Below are positions 17,232 to 26,122 of a stretch of 64,000 nt of DNA, in pieces. Location of the stretch: the NCBI RefSeq assembly GCF_018847975.1, contig NZ_CP072597.1, forward strand, positions 1,837,001-1,901,000, read 5' to 3'. Source of the DNA: Lysobacter sp. K5869. GTDB lineage: Bacteria > Pseudomonadota > Gammaproteobacteria > Xanthomonadales > Xanthomonadaceae. Below the pieces are notes generated by a model, which saw only the letters and a list, made by a program, of their open reading frames with translations, had not been told where the DNA came from and searched no databases. Every line of letters starts with the position of its first letter. The stretch's first letter is position 1. The translations under genes were made by a program, and so were the position numbers.

Positions 17232-18212
17232 ATGCGCACGCCTCGCGCCCTGCTCAAGACGGCCGCCCTCGTGGCGGCCGTTTTGCTGTGCGCGCTCGCG
17301 CTGTGGCTGTGGCCCGATCCGTATCGCGTGGTGCTGGCCGACTACGCGCGCCAGCGCTGGCAGGCCGGGCTGACCCGCAACGCGGCGAAGATCGACGACC
17401 ACCGCTGGGTCTACGCCTACAACGACGACGCGCCGGCGAACGCGCCGACCGTGGTGATGATCCACGGCTTCACCGGCAGCAAGGAAAACTGGTATCCGCT
17501 GGCGCAGCGTTTGCGCGGCCGCTATCGCTTGTTCGCGCCGGACTTGCCCGGCTGGGGCGAAAGCGAGCGCAAGGCCGGCGGCGATTACGGCTTCGTCGCG
17601 CAAAGCGCGCGCGTGGCCCGCTTCATCGAACAAGTGGCGCGCAAGCCCGGCAGCGAGGTGGTGCTGCTCGGCCATTCGATGGGCGGCGGCATCGTCGCGC
17701 TGACCGCGGCGCGGCATCCGCGCGAGGTCGATCGCATGGGCCTGTTCGACGCGGCCGGCGTGCGCTTCAACGACAACGCCTTCGGGCTCGCGGTGCTGCG
17801 CGGCAAGAACCCGTTCGCGGTGAACGACGCGGCTTCGCTGCAGCGCTACATCGACATCGTGTTCTACGACGACGCGGCCAAGCCGGTCATCCCGTGGCCG
17901 GCCAGCCGCATCTACATCGACAAGCGCCGCCGCGATGCCGACTTCGAGCAAGCCGTGCTCGACAAGATCGGCCGCAGCGACGAACGCTTCCTCCCCGGCA
18001 TCGAAGCCGCCGGCATCCGCCAACCGTCCTTGCTGCTATGGTGCGCGCAGGACGTGGTGATCGACCCCAGCGCCCTGGACCTGTACGCCGCGCGCCTGCC
18101 GCAAGCGCAGCGCGTGCTGCTGCAAGGCTGCGGCCATATGTCGATCGTCGAACGCCCGCAACAAGCCGCCGACGCGGTGAACCGACTGATAACCGAGGCC
18201 CGCCCGCGATGA
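17232..18212 (+). CDS. Membrane-anchored alpha/beta hydrolase
   Basis: A 326-residue alpha/beta-hydrolase. An N-terminal hydrophobic segment (about residues 8-28) probably anchors it in the inner membrane. The oxyanion region HGFTGSKENW and nucleophile elbow GHSMGGG (Ser149) are clear, with a later catalytic Asp candidate in WCAQDVVID and the His in GCGHMSIVERP. It resembles lipase/esterase members such as those of the AB_hydrolase_1 family; the substrate is unknown. It lies 13 bases after the aminopeptidase gene and its stop overlaps the next start in an ATGA, so three genes form one unit. Confidence 0.9.
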   Translation: MRTPRALLKTAALVAAVLLCALALWLWPDPYRVVLADYARQRWQAGLTRNAAKIDDHRWVYAYNDDAPANAPTVVMIHGFTGSKENWYPLAQRLRGRYRLFAPDLPGWGESERKAGGDYGFVAQSARVARFIEQVARKPGSEVVLLGHSMGGGIVALTAARHPREVDRMGLFDAAGVRFNDNAFGLAVLRGKNPFAVNDAASLQRYIDIVFYDDAAKPVIPWPASRIYIDKRRRDADFEQAVLDKIGRSDERFLPGIEAAGIRQPSLLLWCAQDVVIDPSALDLYAARLPQAQRVLLQGCGHMSIVERPQQAADAVNRLITEARPR

Positions 18213-18940
18213 AGCTCCATCACGCCACCGCACTGCTCGCCGCCGCGATGATCCTGGCCGGCTGCGAACAGCCCGACCCCAAGATCGCCGAAGCCGCGCA
18301 GGCGGCGCAGAAGGAGCAGGCGGCCGCCGCCGAAGCCAAGAACTTCGACAACGCCTACGCCGAACAGAAGTGGGACATGGCCGCGGCCTACGGCGAGATG
18401 GTGACCTCGAAGTACGCCGGCACGCCCACCGCCGAACGCATCCGCGCCCAGTACGAGGAAGCGCAGGGCAAGGCCAAGACCGCGCGCGAACAGCGCCGGG
18501 TCGAATCGCTGTGGTCGTACATGAGCACGCCGGTGAAGCTGGCCAAGGGCAAGGACGGCACCCAGCTGTCGGCCTCGATCTACGCCAAGGCCAACGTCGA
18601 GACCGACGGCGGCACGCCGCGTCCGGTGCAGCTGATCTTCCGCGACCATCCCGATTGGGGCCGCAGCAGCTACCTCGTGCTGCAAGCCGGCGATTTCAAT
18701 TGCTACGGCGGGTGCAAGCTCAAGGTCACGCTGGACGGCAAGACCAAGACGATGGCCGGCAGCCGGCCGAAGACCGACGAAGCCATCGCCATGTTCGTCG
18801 AGGACGAGCGCGGCCTGTGGCGCGCGGTGGGCGGCGCGAAGGAGTTGAGCATCGAATTCCCGGTCAAGGCCGGCGGCACCCGCACCGCGACGTTCGAGGT
18901 GGGCGGGTTGAAGCCGGAGAAGATGCCGGGTTGGAAGTGA
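18209..18940 (+). CDS. Hypothetical lipoprotein, 243 aa
   Basis: The N-terminus MKLHHATALLAAAMILAGC is a lipoprotein signal with lipobox LAGC (Cys19). An Ala/Glu/Lys-rich helical segment follows, then a beta-rich C-terminal part containing a CYGGC pair (GDFNCYGGCKLKV). I recall similar domains of unknown function in Xanthomonadaceae lipoproteins but no named family. Translation is coupled to the hydrolase by an ATGA overlap. A role at the inner face of the outer membrane is inferred from the signal only. Confidence 0.8.
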   Translation: MKLHHATALLAAAMILAGCEQPDPKIAEAAQAAQKEQAAAAEAKNFDNAYAEQKWDMAAAYGEMVTSKYAGTPTAERIRAQYEEAQGKAKTAREQRRVESLWSYMSTPVKLAKGKDGTQLSASIYAKANVETDGGTPRPVQLIFRDHPDWGRSSYLVLQAGDFNCYGGCKLKVTLDGKTKTMAGSRPKTDEAIAMFVEDERGLWRAVGGAKELSIEFPVKAGGTRTATFEVGGLKPEKMPGWK

Positions 18941-18966
18941 TGCGCGGGATTTGACGGGAGCCGAGC

Positions 18967-19608
18967 ATGGATTCGTGGCACAAGGGACTGTGCGTTGGGG
19001 TGGCCGCGGCGCTGGCCTGGTCGGCGCAAGCGGCGCCGCCGAAAAAGGCCGAGCCGCCCAAGGAGATTTACTCGTTCAAGCGCGATGCGGCGCCCGCGCC
19101 CGGCAGCGCGCGGGCGCAGGCCTTGGCGGCGCTGGCCGGCGCGCAGGAAGCGACCTTGTCCTCGCTGCAATCGTGGACCTTCCCGGACGAGCTCAAGGAC
19201 CTCAGCGAAGTGCCCAGGGCGCAGCACAACCAAGCGGTGGCCGAGCGCTACCAGCGCAGCCGCCAACAATGGTGCGAAAGCGCCGAATGCTTCTACCAGA
19301 CCCGCGTACTCGGCCGAACGCCGGTCGCCGCCGCGGACCTCGACGCGATGCGCAAGCTGCTGCGCGGCGCGCTCGGCGCGGTGCCGCCGTACCCGTCGAC
19401 CTGCCTTCCCCAATACCGCCACGCGCTGAGTTACGTCAGCGCGGGCAAACGCTACGACATCCTGCTGAGCTATCCGTGCGGGCAGATACTCATCGGCATC
19501 GACGGCCAGGAACGCGAACGCGGGCAGGCGTCGCTGACTCAGCAACGCGCGCTGGACGAAATGCTGACCCGCGCCGGGGTGCCCTTGGCCGCGCCCGCGA
19601 AACCCTGA
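18967..19608 (+). CDS. Secreted hypothetical protein, 213 aa
   Basis: A signal peptide ends at AWSAQA (residues 1-22). The mature protein has four cysteines (CESAEC, STCLPQ, SYPCG), suggesting disulfides in the periplasm, and no recognisable domain. GGGAG lies 5-10 bases before the ATG. It follows the lipoprotein gene by 26 bases on the same strand and may belong to the same operon as the aminopeptidase. Confidence 0.72.
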   Translation: MDSWHKGLCVGVAAALAWSAQAAPPKKAEPPKEIYSFKRDAAPAPGSARAQALAALAGAQEATLSSLQSWTFPDELKDLSEVPRAQHNQAVAERYQRSRQQWCESAECFYQTRVLGRTPVAAADLDAMRKLLRGALGAVPPYPSTCLPQYRHALSYVSAGKRYDILLSYPCGQILIGIDGQERERGQASLTQQRALDEMLTRAGVPLAAPAKP

Positions 19609-19629
19609 GCCGCGGCCGCGCAGGCTTGC

Positions 19630-19635
19630 TACGCT
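19630..19635 (+). promoter_or_regulatory. -10 box of a leaderless promoter (GH25 gene)
   Basis: TACGCT, preceded by TTGC, ends 7 nt before the ATG at 19643. No Shine-Dalgarno is present. Confidence 0.5.
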
Positions 19636-19642
19636 GACGGCG

Positions 19643-20380
19643 ATGAACGCGAAACTCGCCCGCCCGCGCTGGCGCCGCATCCTGTGGCGCACCCTCGCCA
19701 TCGCCGCCGCGGTGCTGGCGATCAGCATCGCCGCGCGCTGGTGGTTCCTGCATTGGCAGCCCGATCGCGCGCGCTATCCGCTGCGCGGGATCGACGTGTC
19801 GCACCATCAAGGCATCGTCGATTGGAAGACCGTGGCGCGCGACGATGTCGCTTTCGCCTATCTGAAAGCCAGCGAAGGCGGCGACCACCGCGACCGCCGC
19901 TACACCGACAACGAACGCGAAGCGCGCGCCGCGGGCGTACCGGTCGGCGCCTACCACTTCTTCACCTTCTGCCGCGGCGGCGCCGAGCAAGCGGCGAACT
20001 TCCTCGCCGCCGCGCCCGCGAGCGCCGACGCGCTGCCGCCGGCGGTGGATCTGGAGTTCGGCGGCAACTGCGGACGCCGGCCGGACGCGGCGGCGATGCG
20101 CGCCGAGCTCGACGCGTTCCTCGCGCCGGTGGAGGCCGCGTATGCCAAGCCGGCGCTGTTGTACGTGACGCCGGAATTCTTCGACGCGTACCGCGAGGCC
20201 TTGCCGGCGCGGCCGTTGTGGCGGCGTTCGATCCTGCATGCGCCGGATTCGCGCGCGGCTTGGGCGGTGTGGCAGTACCACAATCGCGCGCGGGTCGAAG
20301 GCATCGAGGGGCCGGTGGATCTCAATGTGTTCGAGGGCGATGCGGCCGCGTTCGCGCGTTGGCGCACGTCGGTGCGTTAG
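19643..20380 (+). CDS. GH25 family lysozyme-like glycosidase
   Basis: A 245-residue glycoside hydrolase family 25 (Chalaropsis-type) muramidase. A membrane segment (about residues 14-36) acts as signal anchor, then the GH25 barrel begins with GIDVSHHQG (Asp51) and includes the catalytic-strand motif AVDLEF (Asp136, Glu138) and AYHFFTF. It would cut the MurNAc-GlcNAc bond of peptidoglycan. In a predatory or bacteriolytic organism it could act on own or foreign walls; the anchor favours a periplasmic self-directed role. A long inverted repeat starts at its stop codon. Confidence 0.92.
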   Translation: MNAKLARPRWRRILWRTLAIAAAVLAISIAARWWFLHWQPDRARYPLRGIDVSHHQGIVDWKTVARDDVAFAYLKASEGGDHRDRRYTDNEREARAAGVPVGAYHFFTFCRGGAEQAANFLAAAPASADALPPAVDLEFGGNCGRRPDAAAMRAELDAFLAPVEAAYAKPALLYVTPEFFDAYREALPARPLWRRSILHAPDSRAAWAVWQYHNRARVEGIEGPVDLNVFEGDAAAFARWRTSVR

Positions 20381-20507
20381 CCGCGCGATCTACCTGTAGG
20401 AGCGGCGCGAGCCGCGACCGCGAATACGCAACTACGGCGAAACGTTCGGCGCGATCGGTCGCCCCGCAGTCGCGGCTTGCGCCGCTCCTACAGGTAGATC
20501 GCGCGGC
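20380..20507. repeat. REP-type inverted pair with 38-bp arms
   Basis: Arms at 20380-20417 and 20470-20507 are complementary over 38 bases with one mismatch, enclosing 52 bases. Each arm includes GTAGGAGCGGCG. The pair sits between the convergent GH25 gene and the alpha/beta-hydrolase gene and could terminate both. Confidence 0.88.
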
Positions 20508-20513
20508 TCGCGA

Positions 20514-21536
20514 TTACCGCTTGGGTTTCGTGTGCCCGCCGCCTTTGAACTGCGCATCGAAAAACTTCACCGCCGCCGCATTGATCTCGCGATGCGCCGC
20601 CGCCCGATCCACCCCCGGCGCATCGGTGCAAATGACGGGCACTTCTTTCGCGAACCCCGCGCTGCACGGCGGCAGGAACACGTAATGCCCCGCGCCCGGC
20701 ACTTCGGCGAAGCCCGCGAGATTCGGCACTAAACCGCGGATGCGCAGCCCGTTGTCGGCCGGCGCCAACACCTGATCCTTCTGCGCGATGTAGAGGAACA
20801 CGGGGTTCTTCATCGCGCGGAAGCTGTCGGCGTCGAACAAGATGCTGAAAGGCGCCATCGCGAACCCGGCGCGCACGCGCTTATCGACGGTCGGCGGCGG
20901 ATGGGCAATCGTCTGCATCTTCTCGGGCAACGGCTGGTCGCACAGTTCCGGCATGCCCGGATGCTGTTCGCAATACTTCGGAAACAGCGCGAAATCGGGC
21001 GTCGCGCCCAGCAGCAACAACGTGGTGTAGCCGCCCGCCGAGAACCCCGCCGCGCCGATGCGCTTGGCGTCGATGTGCGCGCCGATGCGCTTGTCGGCGA
21101 GCAACGCGTCGATCGCCGCGCTGGCCTGCCACGCGCGGCCGAGCAGGGCGCGATCGGTGCCGGCGCCGCTGGCGTCGTCGTAGCTGTCGCCGGTGTGCTG
21201 CGGCGCGACGACGATGTAGCCGTGGCGCGCCAGTTCCGCGGCGAGATCGTGGTGGCCGTACATACTGCCCAGGTGGCCGTGCGAGAGCACGATCAGCGGG
21301 AACCGGCCGGCCGCGGGCGCGGCGTCGCGCTGGGCCTGGATCGGGTACGGACCGACTTCGGTGGACACCTCGCTGCCGGCCTCGGTGCTGGGATAGAACA
21401 CCGCCGCGGGCACCTTCGTGCCGGTGACCGGCTCGCGGGTTTCGATCGTGCCCAGGCCGACGCCGTCGGCGTGAGCGGCGCAGGCGGCGAGCAGGGCGGT
21501 CAGCAGCAACGGCAGGCGGAGCGTGGCGCGGCGCAT
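20514..21536 (-). CDS. Secreted alpha/beta hydrolase (dienelactone hydrolase/PAF-acetylhydrolase-like)
   Basis: A 340-residue exported hydrolase with a signal peptide (MRRATLRLPLLLTALLAACAAHA). The nucleophile elbow is GFSAGG (about residue 166) and SHGHLGS is the oxyanion region. The late GAGHYVFLPPC carries the catalytic His. The organisation resembles platelet-activating-factor acetylhydrolase/dienelactone hydrolase-like predicted dienelactone hydrolases (COG4188). It probably hydrolyses esters in the periplasm or outside. The start was set at the ATG with the signal peptide; open frame upstream lacks support. Confidence 0.88.
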   Translation of the reverse strand: MRRATLRLPLLLTALLAACAAHADGVGLGTIETREPVTGTKVPAAVFYPSTEAGSEVSTEVGPYPIQAQRDAAPAAGRFPLIVLSHGHLGSMYGHHDLAAELARHGYIVVAPQHTGDSYDDASGAGTDRALLGRAWQASAAIDALLADKRIGAHIDAKRIGAAGFSAGGYTTLLLLGATPDFALFPKYCEQHPGMPELCDQPLPEKMQTIAHPPPTVDKRVRAGFAMAPFSILFDADSFRAMKNPVFLYIAQKDQVLAPADNGLRIRGLVPNLAGFAEVPGAGHYVFLPPCSAGFAKEVPVICTDAPGVDRAAAHREINAAAVKFFDAQFKGGGHTKPKR

Positions 21537-21624
21537 GGGGCGGAGTCCCGGCGAGGTGATCGCGCCGATTCTACGGCCGCTGCGGCGGTGCGCCATGACA
21601 ACGACGGCGTTATGCGAGCTGCGC

Positions 21625-21790
21625 GTAGGAGCGGCGTGAGCCGCGACCAACCGAAGAGGACGAATACCACGTCGCTGTCCGAGGTCGGGATATCCGGATT
21701 CGCAAAAAAGATAGCCGGCCGGTTTTGGCTTCGGAAGCTTCGCTTGTGTGCGTCGCTTCGGTCGATCGCGGCTTACGCCGCTCCTACAGG
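21625..21790. repeat. REP-type inverted pair
   Basis: GTAGGAGCGGCGTGAGCCGC at 21625 and its inverted partner ending in CGCCGCTCCTAC near 21789 flank about 120 bases. It lies between the two leftward genes and, with the terminator at 21817, fills the 332-base gap. Confidence 0.8.
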
Positions 21791-21816
21791 CGAGCCACGC
21801 CGGGCTCTCGCAAAAG

Positions 21817-21844
21817 AAAAATCCCGGCCGAAGCCGGGATTTTC
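21817..21844 (-). terminator. Intrinsic terminator of the PfkB kinase gene
   Basis: On the minus strand an ATCCCGGC stem closes on a TTCG tetraloop and is followed by a T-run (ATTTTTC). It begins 25 bases past the kinase stop. Stem bases are 21821-21828 and 21833-21840. Confidence 0.88.
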
Positions 21845-21868
21845 CGGTTCTCGCGAACGCCGCCGAAC

Positions 21869-22801
21869 TTACAGCGCGTAACCGAACTGCTGACGGAACT
21901 GCTCGGCGAACTCTTCGTAATCGAAGCGCTGGTTCTGCGTGCCCGGATGCTCGACCTTCAGCGCGCCCATCAGGTTGCCCATGCGGCCGATGGTCAGCCA
22001 GTCGTAGCCCTTCTCGATGCCGAAGATCAGACCGGCGCGGAACGCGTCGCCGCAGCCGGTCGGGTCGGTCACGCGGCGCTCGTACGCCGGCGGGATGGTG
22101 TAGGTCTCGTCCGGCGTGTGGATGATCGCGCCGCGCGGGCCGAGCGTGGTGATGTAGGCCTTCACCCGCGACACGATCTGCTTCTCGTCCCAGCCGGTGC
22201 GGGTCTGCAGCAGGTTCGACTCGTAATCGTTGACCACCACGTAATCGGCCTGCTCGATGAAGGCGCGCAGCTCTTCGCCGTTGAACAGCGGCATCGCCTG
22301 GCCCGGATCGAAGATGAAGGGAATGCCGAGCTCGCTGAATTCCTTCGAGTTCTGCAGCATGCCCTCGCGGCCGTCCGGCGCGACGATGCCGAAGGTGACG
22401 CCGGCGACGTCGCGCACGTGGTTGCTGTGCGAGTTCGACATCGCGCCGGGATGGAACGCGGTGATCTGGTTGTTGTCCAGGTCGGTGGTGATGAAGCACT
22501 GCGGGGTGAACTGCTCCTCGAACACGCGCACGCAGTCCAGGCGGATGCCGTAGGACTCCAGGTGCGCGCGGTACGGGCCGAAATCCTGACCGACGGTGGC
22601 CATCGGAATCGGATCGCCGCCGAGCAGCTTGAGGTTGTAGGCGATGTTGCCGGCGCAGCCGCCGAACTCGCGGCGCATGCGCGGCACCAGGAACGAGACG
22701 TTCAAGATGTGGACCTTGTCCGGCAGGATGTGGTTCTTGAACTGGTCCGGAAACACCATGATGGTGTCGTAGGCCAGCGAGCCGCAGATCAGCGCAGACA
22801 T
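21869..22801 (-). CDS. PfkB family carbohydrate/adenosine kinase
   Basis: A 310-residue ribokinase-fold kinase. Signature 1 is in the REFGGCAGNIAYNLKLLGG region (about 44-62) and the anion-hole motif is DPTGCGDAFRAG (246-257), with catalytic base Asp252. The form GCGD instead of GAGD and the overall length are like proteins annotated as adenosine kinase in xanthomonads. It would phosphorylate adenosine or a sugar using ATP; the exact substrate is uncertain. GGGGTGA seven bases upstream serves as ribosome-binding site. It is divergent from mreB. Confidence 0.9.
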   Translation of the reverse strand: MSALICGSLAYDTIMVFPDQFKNHILPDKVHILNVSFLVPRMRREFGGCAGNIAYNLKLLGGDPIPMATVGQDFGPYRAHLESYGIRLDCVRVFEEQFTPQCFITTDLDNNQITAFHPGAMSNSHSNHVRDVAGVTFGIVAPDGREGMLQNSKEFSELGIPFIFDPGQAMPLFNGEELRAFIEQADYVVVNDYESNLLQTRTGWDEKQIVSRVKAYITTLGPRGAIIHTPDETYTIPPAYERRVTDPTGCGDAFRAGLIFGIEKGYDWLTIGRMGNLMGALKVEHPGTQNQRFDYEEFAEQFRQQFGYAL

Positions 22802-22939
22802 GTAGGTTCACCCCGAAGATTCGTTATTGGACACGTCGTCGTTGCGGAGTCCGATCCGCGAACGCAAAAACGGGCGACTTTGTGGCCGCCCGGCGGCGGT
22901 AGGGTAGCCGCTGGACGCGCGCGCGGCCAGTTCTTTGCG

Positions 22940-23110
22940 CCGCCGGCCCCGGCCGACCCCGGTTTTCCGACCCCGCGACCGGGCCATCTTGCCCCCGGAC
23001 CGGACCCGTCGCCCGGGGGCGGAAGACAGGGACGGCCCGCGACCCGACCCCGGTCCGGCCCGGCCCCGGACCTAGGGTTATCCCCAGGGTCGGCGACCCG
23101 TCCGGCCGGG
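22940..23110. repeat. GC-rich degenerate GACCCCGG repeats and hairpin upstream of mreB
   Basis: The 424-base gap between the kinase and mreB holds many degenerate GACCCCGG/GACCCG words and a hairpin GGTCCGG (23052-23058) with CCGGACC (23066-23072). No coding potential is seen. It might be a protein-binding or structured leader region. Confidence 0.5.
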
Positions 23111-23153
23111 CCTTTGCTGAATAGCCGGCGCCCCCCGAAACCGTTGATTTTCC

Positions 23154-23182
23154 TTGCTCGCAGGGGGGGCGATTGCTAGGCT
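23154..23182 (+). promoter_or_regulatory. Candidate mreB promoter
   Basis: TTGCTC (23154-23159) and TAGGCT (23177-23182) are separated by 17 bases, giving a leader of about 37 nt before the mreB ATG at 23226. The -35 match is weak (TTG only). Confidence 0.45.
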
Positions 23183-23210
23183 AACGCCCCCGCTCCGCCC
23201 CCATTTTTGA

Positions 23211-24272
<1,062 letters not shown>

Positions 24273-24302
24273 TCCGCGCGAAGATCCGACCGCGCGGCGC
24301 GC

Positions 24303-24332
24303 GCGGACTGCGTTTCCCCCGATGCAGTCCGC
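24303..24332 (+). other. Hairpin between mreB and mreC
   Basis: GCGGACTGC (24303-24311) pairs with GCAGTCCGC (24324-24332) around a 12-base loop. No T-run follows, so it is more likely an attenuator or mRNA-stability hairpin that could lower mreC expression relative to mreB than a strong terminator. Confidence 0.5.
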
Positions 24333-24457
24333 CCATGCGCCCGTCGCGCGATGTAAGGGCTAAGATTCAAACCGAGTTCCATCGTCACGCGCGCAGCGAA
24401 CTTTCGCTGCGTTCGCGTTTCTACTCCACCTGATTCCGATACCGACTCCCCGGCCCG

Positions 24458-25639
24458 ATGCCCCCTTACGCCGGCCCACCCACCGCAGCCCGTAGCGGCG
24501 AAGTCGCCGATACGTTGCGCCTGATGGCCTATCTGGCGCTGGCCCTGGCGTTGATCCTGTTCGATCACAGCGGCGGCTGGCTCAGCCAAGCGCGCAAGCA
24601 GGCCGCGACCCTGGTCGCGCCGTTGTGGGCCGTGGCCGGCTGGCCGGGCCGGCTGGTCGAACGCGTCAGCGACGACGCCGGCACCCTGAGCCAGCTCACC
24701 GACGAAAACCGCCGCCTGCGCAACGAAGCGCTGCTCAATCAGGCGCGCATGGCGCGGCTGCAATCGGTGGCCGCCGACAACCAGCGTCTGCGCGGCCTGC
24801 TGGAAGTCGCCGAGCGCGGCAACCTCGACGTGGTGCTGGCGCCGATCCTCGACATCGACCTGGACCCTTCGCGCCAACGCCTGATCCTGGATGTCGGCAG
24901 CCGCGAACGCGCGCGCGTCGGCCAGAGCGTGATCGACGCCGGCGGCCTGCTCGGCCAGATCACCGGCATCACCCCGATGCACGCCAGCGTGCTGCTGATC
25001 ACCGACCCCTCGCACGCGGTGCCGGTCAACGTCGCCCGCAACGGCGTGCGGCTGGTGGTGTACGGCGAAGGCCGCAGCGACCACCTCACCCTGCGCAGCG
25101 TGCCGCTGTCCAGCGACGTGCGCGTCGGCGACGTGCTGGTCACCTCGGGCCTCGGCGGGCGCTTCCCGCCGGGCTTCCCGGTCGGCACCATCACCGCGCT
25201 CAAGCCCGACGACAGCCGCGCCTTCCTGCTCGGCGAAGTGAAGCCGGCGGCCCAGCTCGACCGCGGCCGCGAAGTGCTGGTGCTGCTGTCGCTGCCGCCG
25301 CCGCCGGTGGACATCAACAACTTCGACACCCAGCCGGCGATGCCGGAAACCGCGTCGGCGTCCTCGCCCGCGGCCCAGGCCGCGGCCGAACAGGCCGCCG
25401 CGCAGCGCCTGAGCGAGCTCAAGCAGCGCAAGCCCAAGGGCCACAGCGCGACCGCGCCGGAAGAATTGAAGTCCGAAATCGAACCCGCGCCGGCCGCCGA
25501 CAATGCCGCGAACGCGACGACGGCCGCGAACCCGCCCGCCCGCGCCGCCGCCGCGCCCGCCGCGCGCTCGCCCGCGCCGCGCACGCAACCGTCCGCCCCC
25601 GCCGCGCCCGCGCGCGCCCAACCGGAGCCGCAGCGATGA
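24458..25639 (+). CDS. mreC: Rod shape-determining protein MreC
   Basis: A bitopic elongasome protein, 393 residues. After a short cytoplasmic N-terminus there is one membrane segment (about residues 25-42), a coiled-coil stretch (SQLTDENRRLRNEALLNQ and following, about 75-115) and the periplasmic beta-rich MreC domain (about 120-275, including VGQSVIDAGGLLGQI and TSGLGGRFPPGFPVG). The C-terminal 110 residues form a Pro/Ala-rich low-complexity tail that is longer than in E. coli MreC (367 aa total). It binds MreB, MreD and PBP2. Its stop overlaps the mreD start. Confidence 0.96.
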   Translation: MPPYAGPPTAARSGEVADTLRLMAYLALALALILFDHSGGWLSQARKQAATLVAPLWAVAGWPGRLVERVSDDAGTLSQLTDENRRLRNEALLNQARMARLQSVAADNQRLRGLLEVAERGNLDVVLAPILDIDLDPSRQRLILDVGSRERARVGQSVIDAGGLLGQITGITPMHASVLLITDPSHAVPVNVARNGVRLVVYGEGRSDHLTLRSVPLSSDVRVGDVLVTSGLGGRFPPGFPVGTITALKPDDSRAFLLGEVKPAAQLDRGREVLVLLSLPPPPVDINNFDTQPAMPETASASSPAAQAAAEQAAAQRLSELKQRKPKGHSATAPEELKSEIEPAPAADNAANATTAANPPARAAAAPAARSPAPRTQPSAPAAPARAQPEPQR

Positions 25640-26121
25640 CCCGCGCCCGCCACCACTGGGTGCTGCCGGTCAGCCTCGTCGCCGCGCTCGCGCTGAGCCT
25701 GCTGCCGCTGCCGCAACTGATCGCGCCGCTGCGCCCGTACTGGCTCGGCCTGGTGCTCGCCTACTGGGTGATCGAAGACCCCGACCGCGTCGGCCTGGGC
25801 TTCGCCTTCATCGTCGGCCTGTGCGGCGACCTCGTCTCCGACGGCCTGCTCGGCGAACAAGCGCTGCGGCTGGTGGTGATGGCCTTCATCCTGCAGCGCT
25901 TCCGCGCCCGCTTGCGCTTCTTCCCGCTGTCGCAGCAAGCGCTGGCCATCGGCGGGTTGATGCTCAACGACCGCATCGTCACCTCCGTCCTGCACATGGT
26001 GCTGCGCGAACCCTCGCTGCCGAGCGCTTACTGGTTCGGCCCGCTGGTCGGCATGGCGCTGTGGCCGCTGATCTTCCTGCTGCTCGACGCGCTGCGCCTG
26101 GGCACGTGGCGGAGGCGCTGA
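25636..26121 (+). CDS. mreD: Rod shape-determining protein MreD
   Basis: A 161-residue polytopic membrane protein with about five hydrophobic segments, matching the E. coli length of 162. It forms the elongasome complex with MreB and MreC. The family features include a membrane start WVLPVSLVAALALSLLPLP and the GFAFIVGLCGDLVSDGLLGE loop. It overlaps mreC by 4 bases (ATGA) and is followed after one base by mrdA. Confidence 0.95.
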   Translation: MTRARHHWVLPVSLVAALALSLLPLPQLIAPLRPYWLGLVLAYWVIEDPDRVGLGFAFIVGLCGDLVSDGLLGEQALRLVVMAFILQRFRARLRFFPLSQQALAIGGLMLNDRIVTSVLHMVLREPSLPSAYWFGPLVGMALWPLIFLLLDALRLGTWRRR

Positions 26122-26122
26122 G

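Noticed and set aside
14894..17257. 787-codon minus-strand frame over the M1 aminopeptidase
   Set aside because: Shadow of a gene with intact zinc-site motifs on the other strand.
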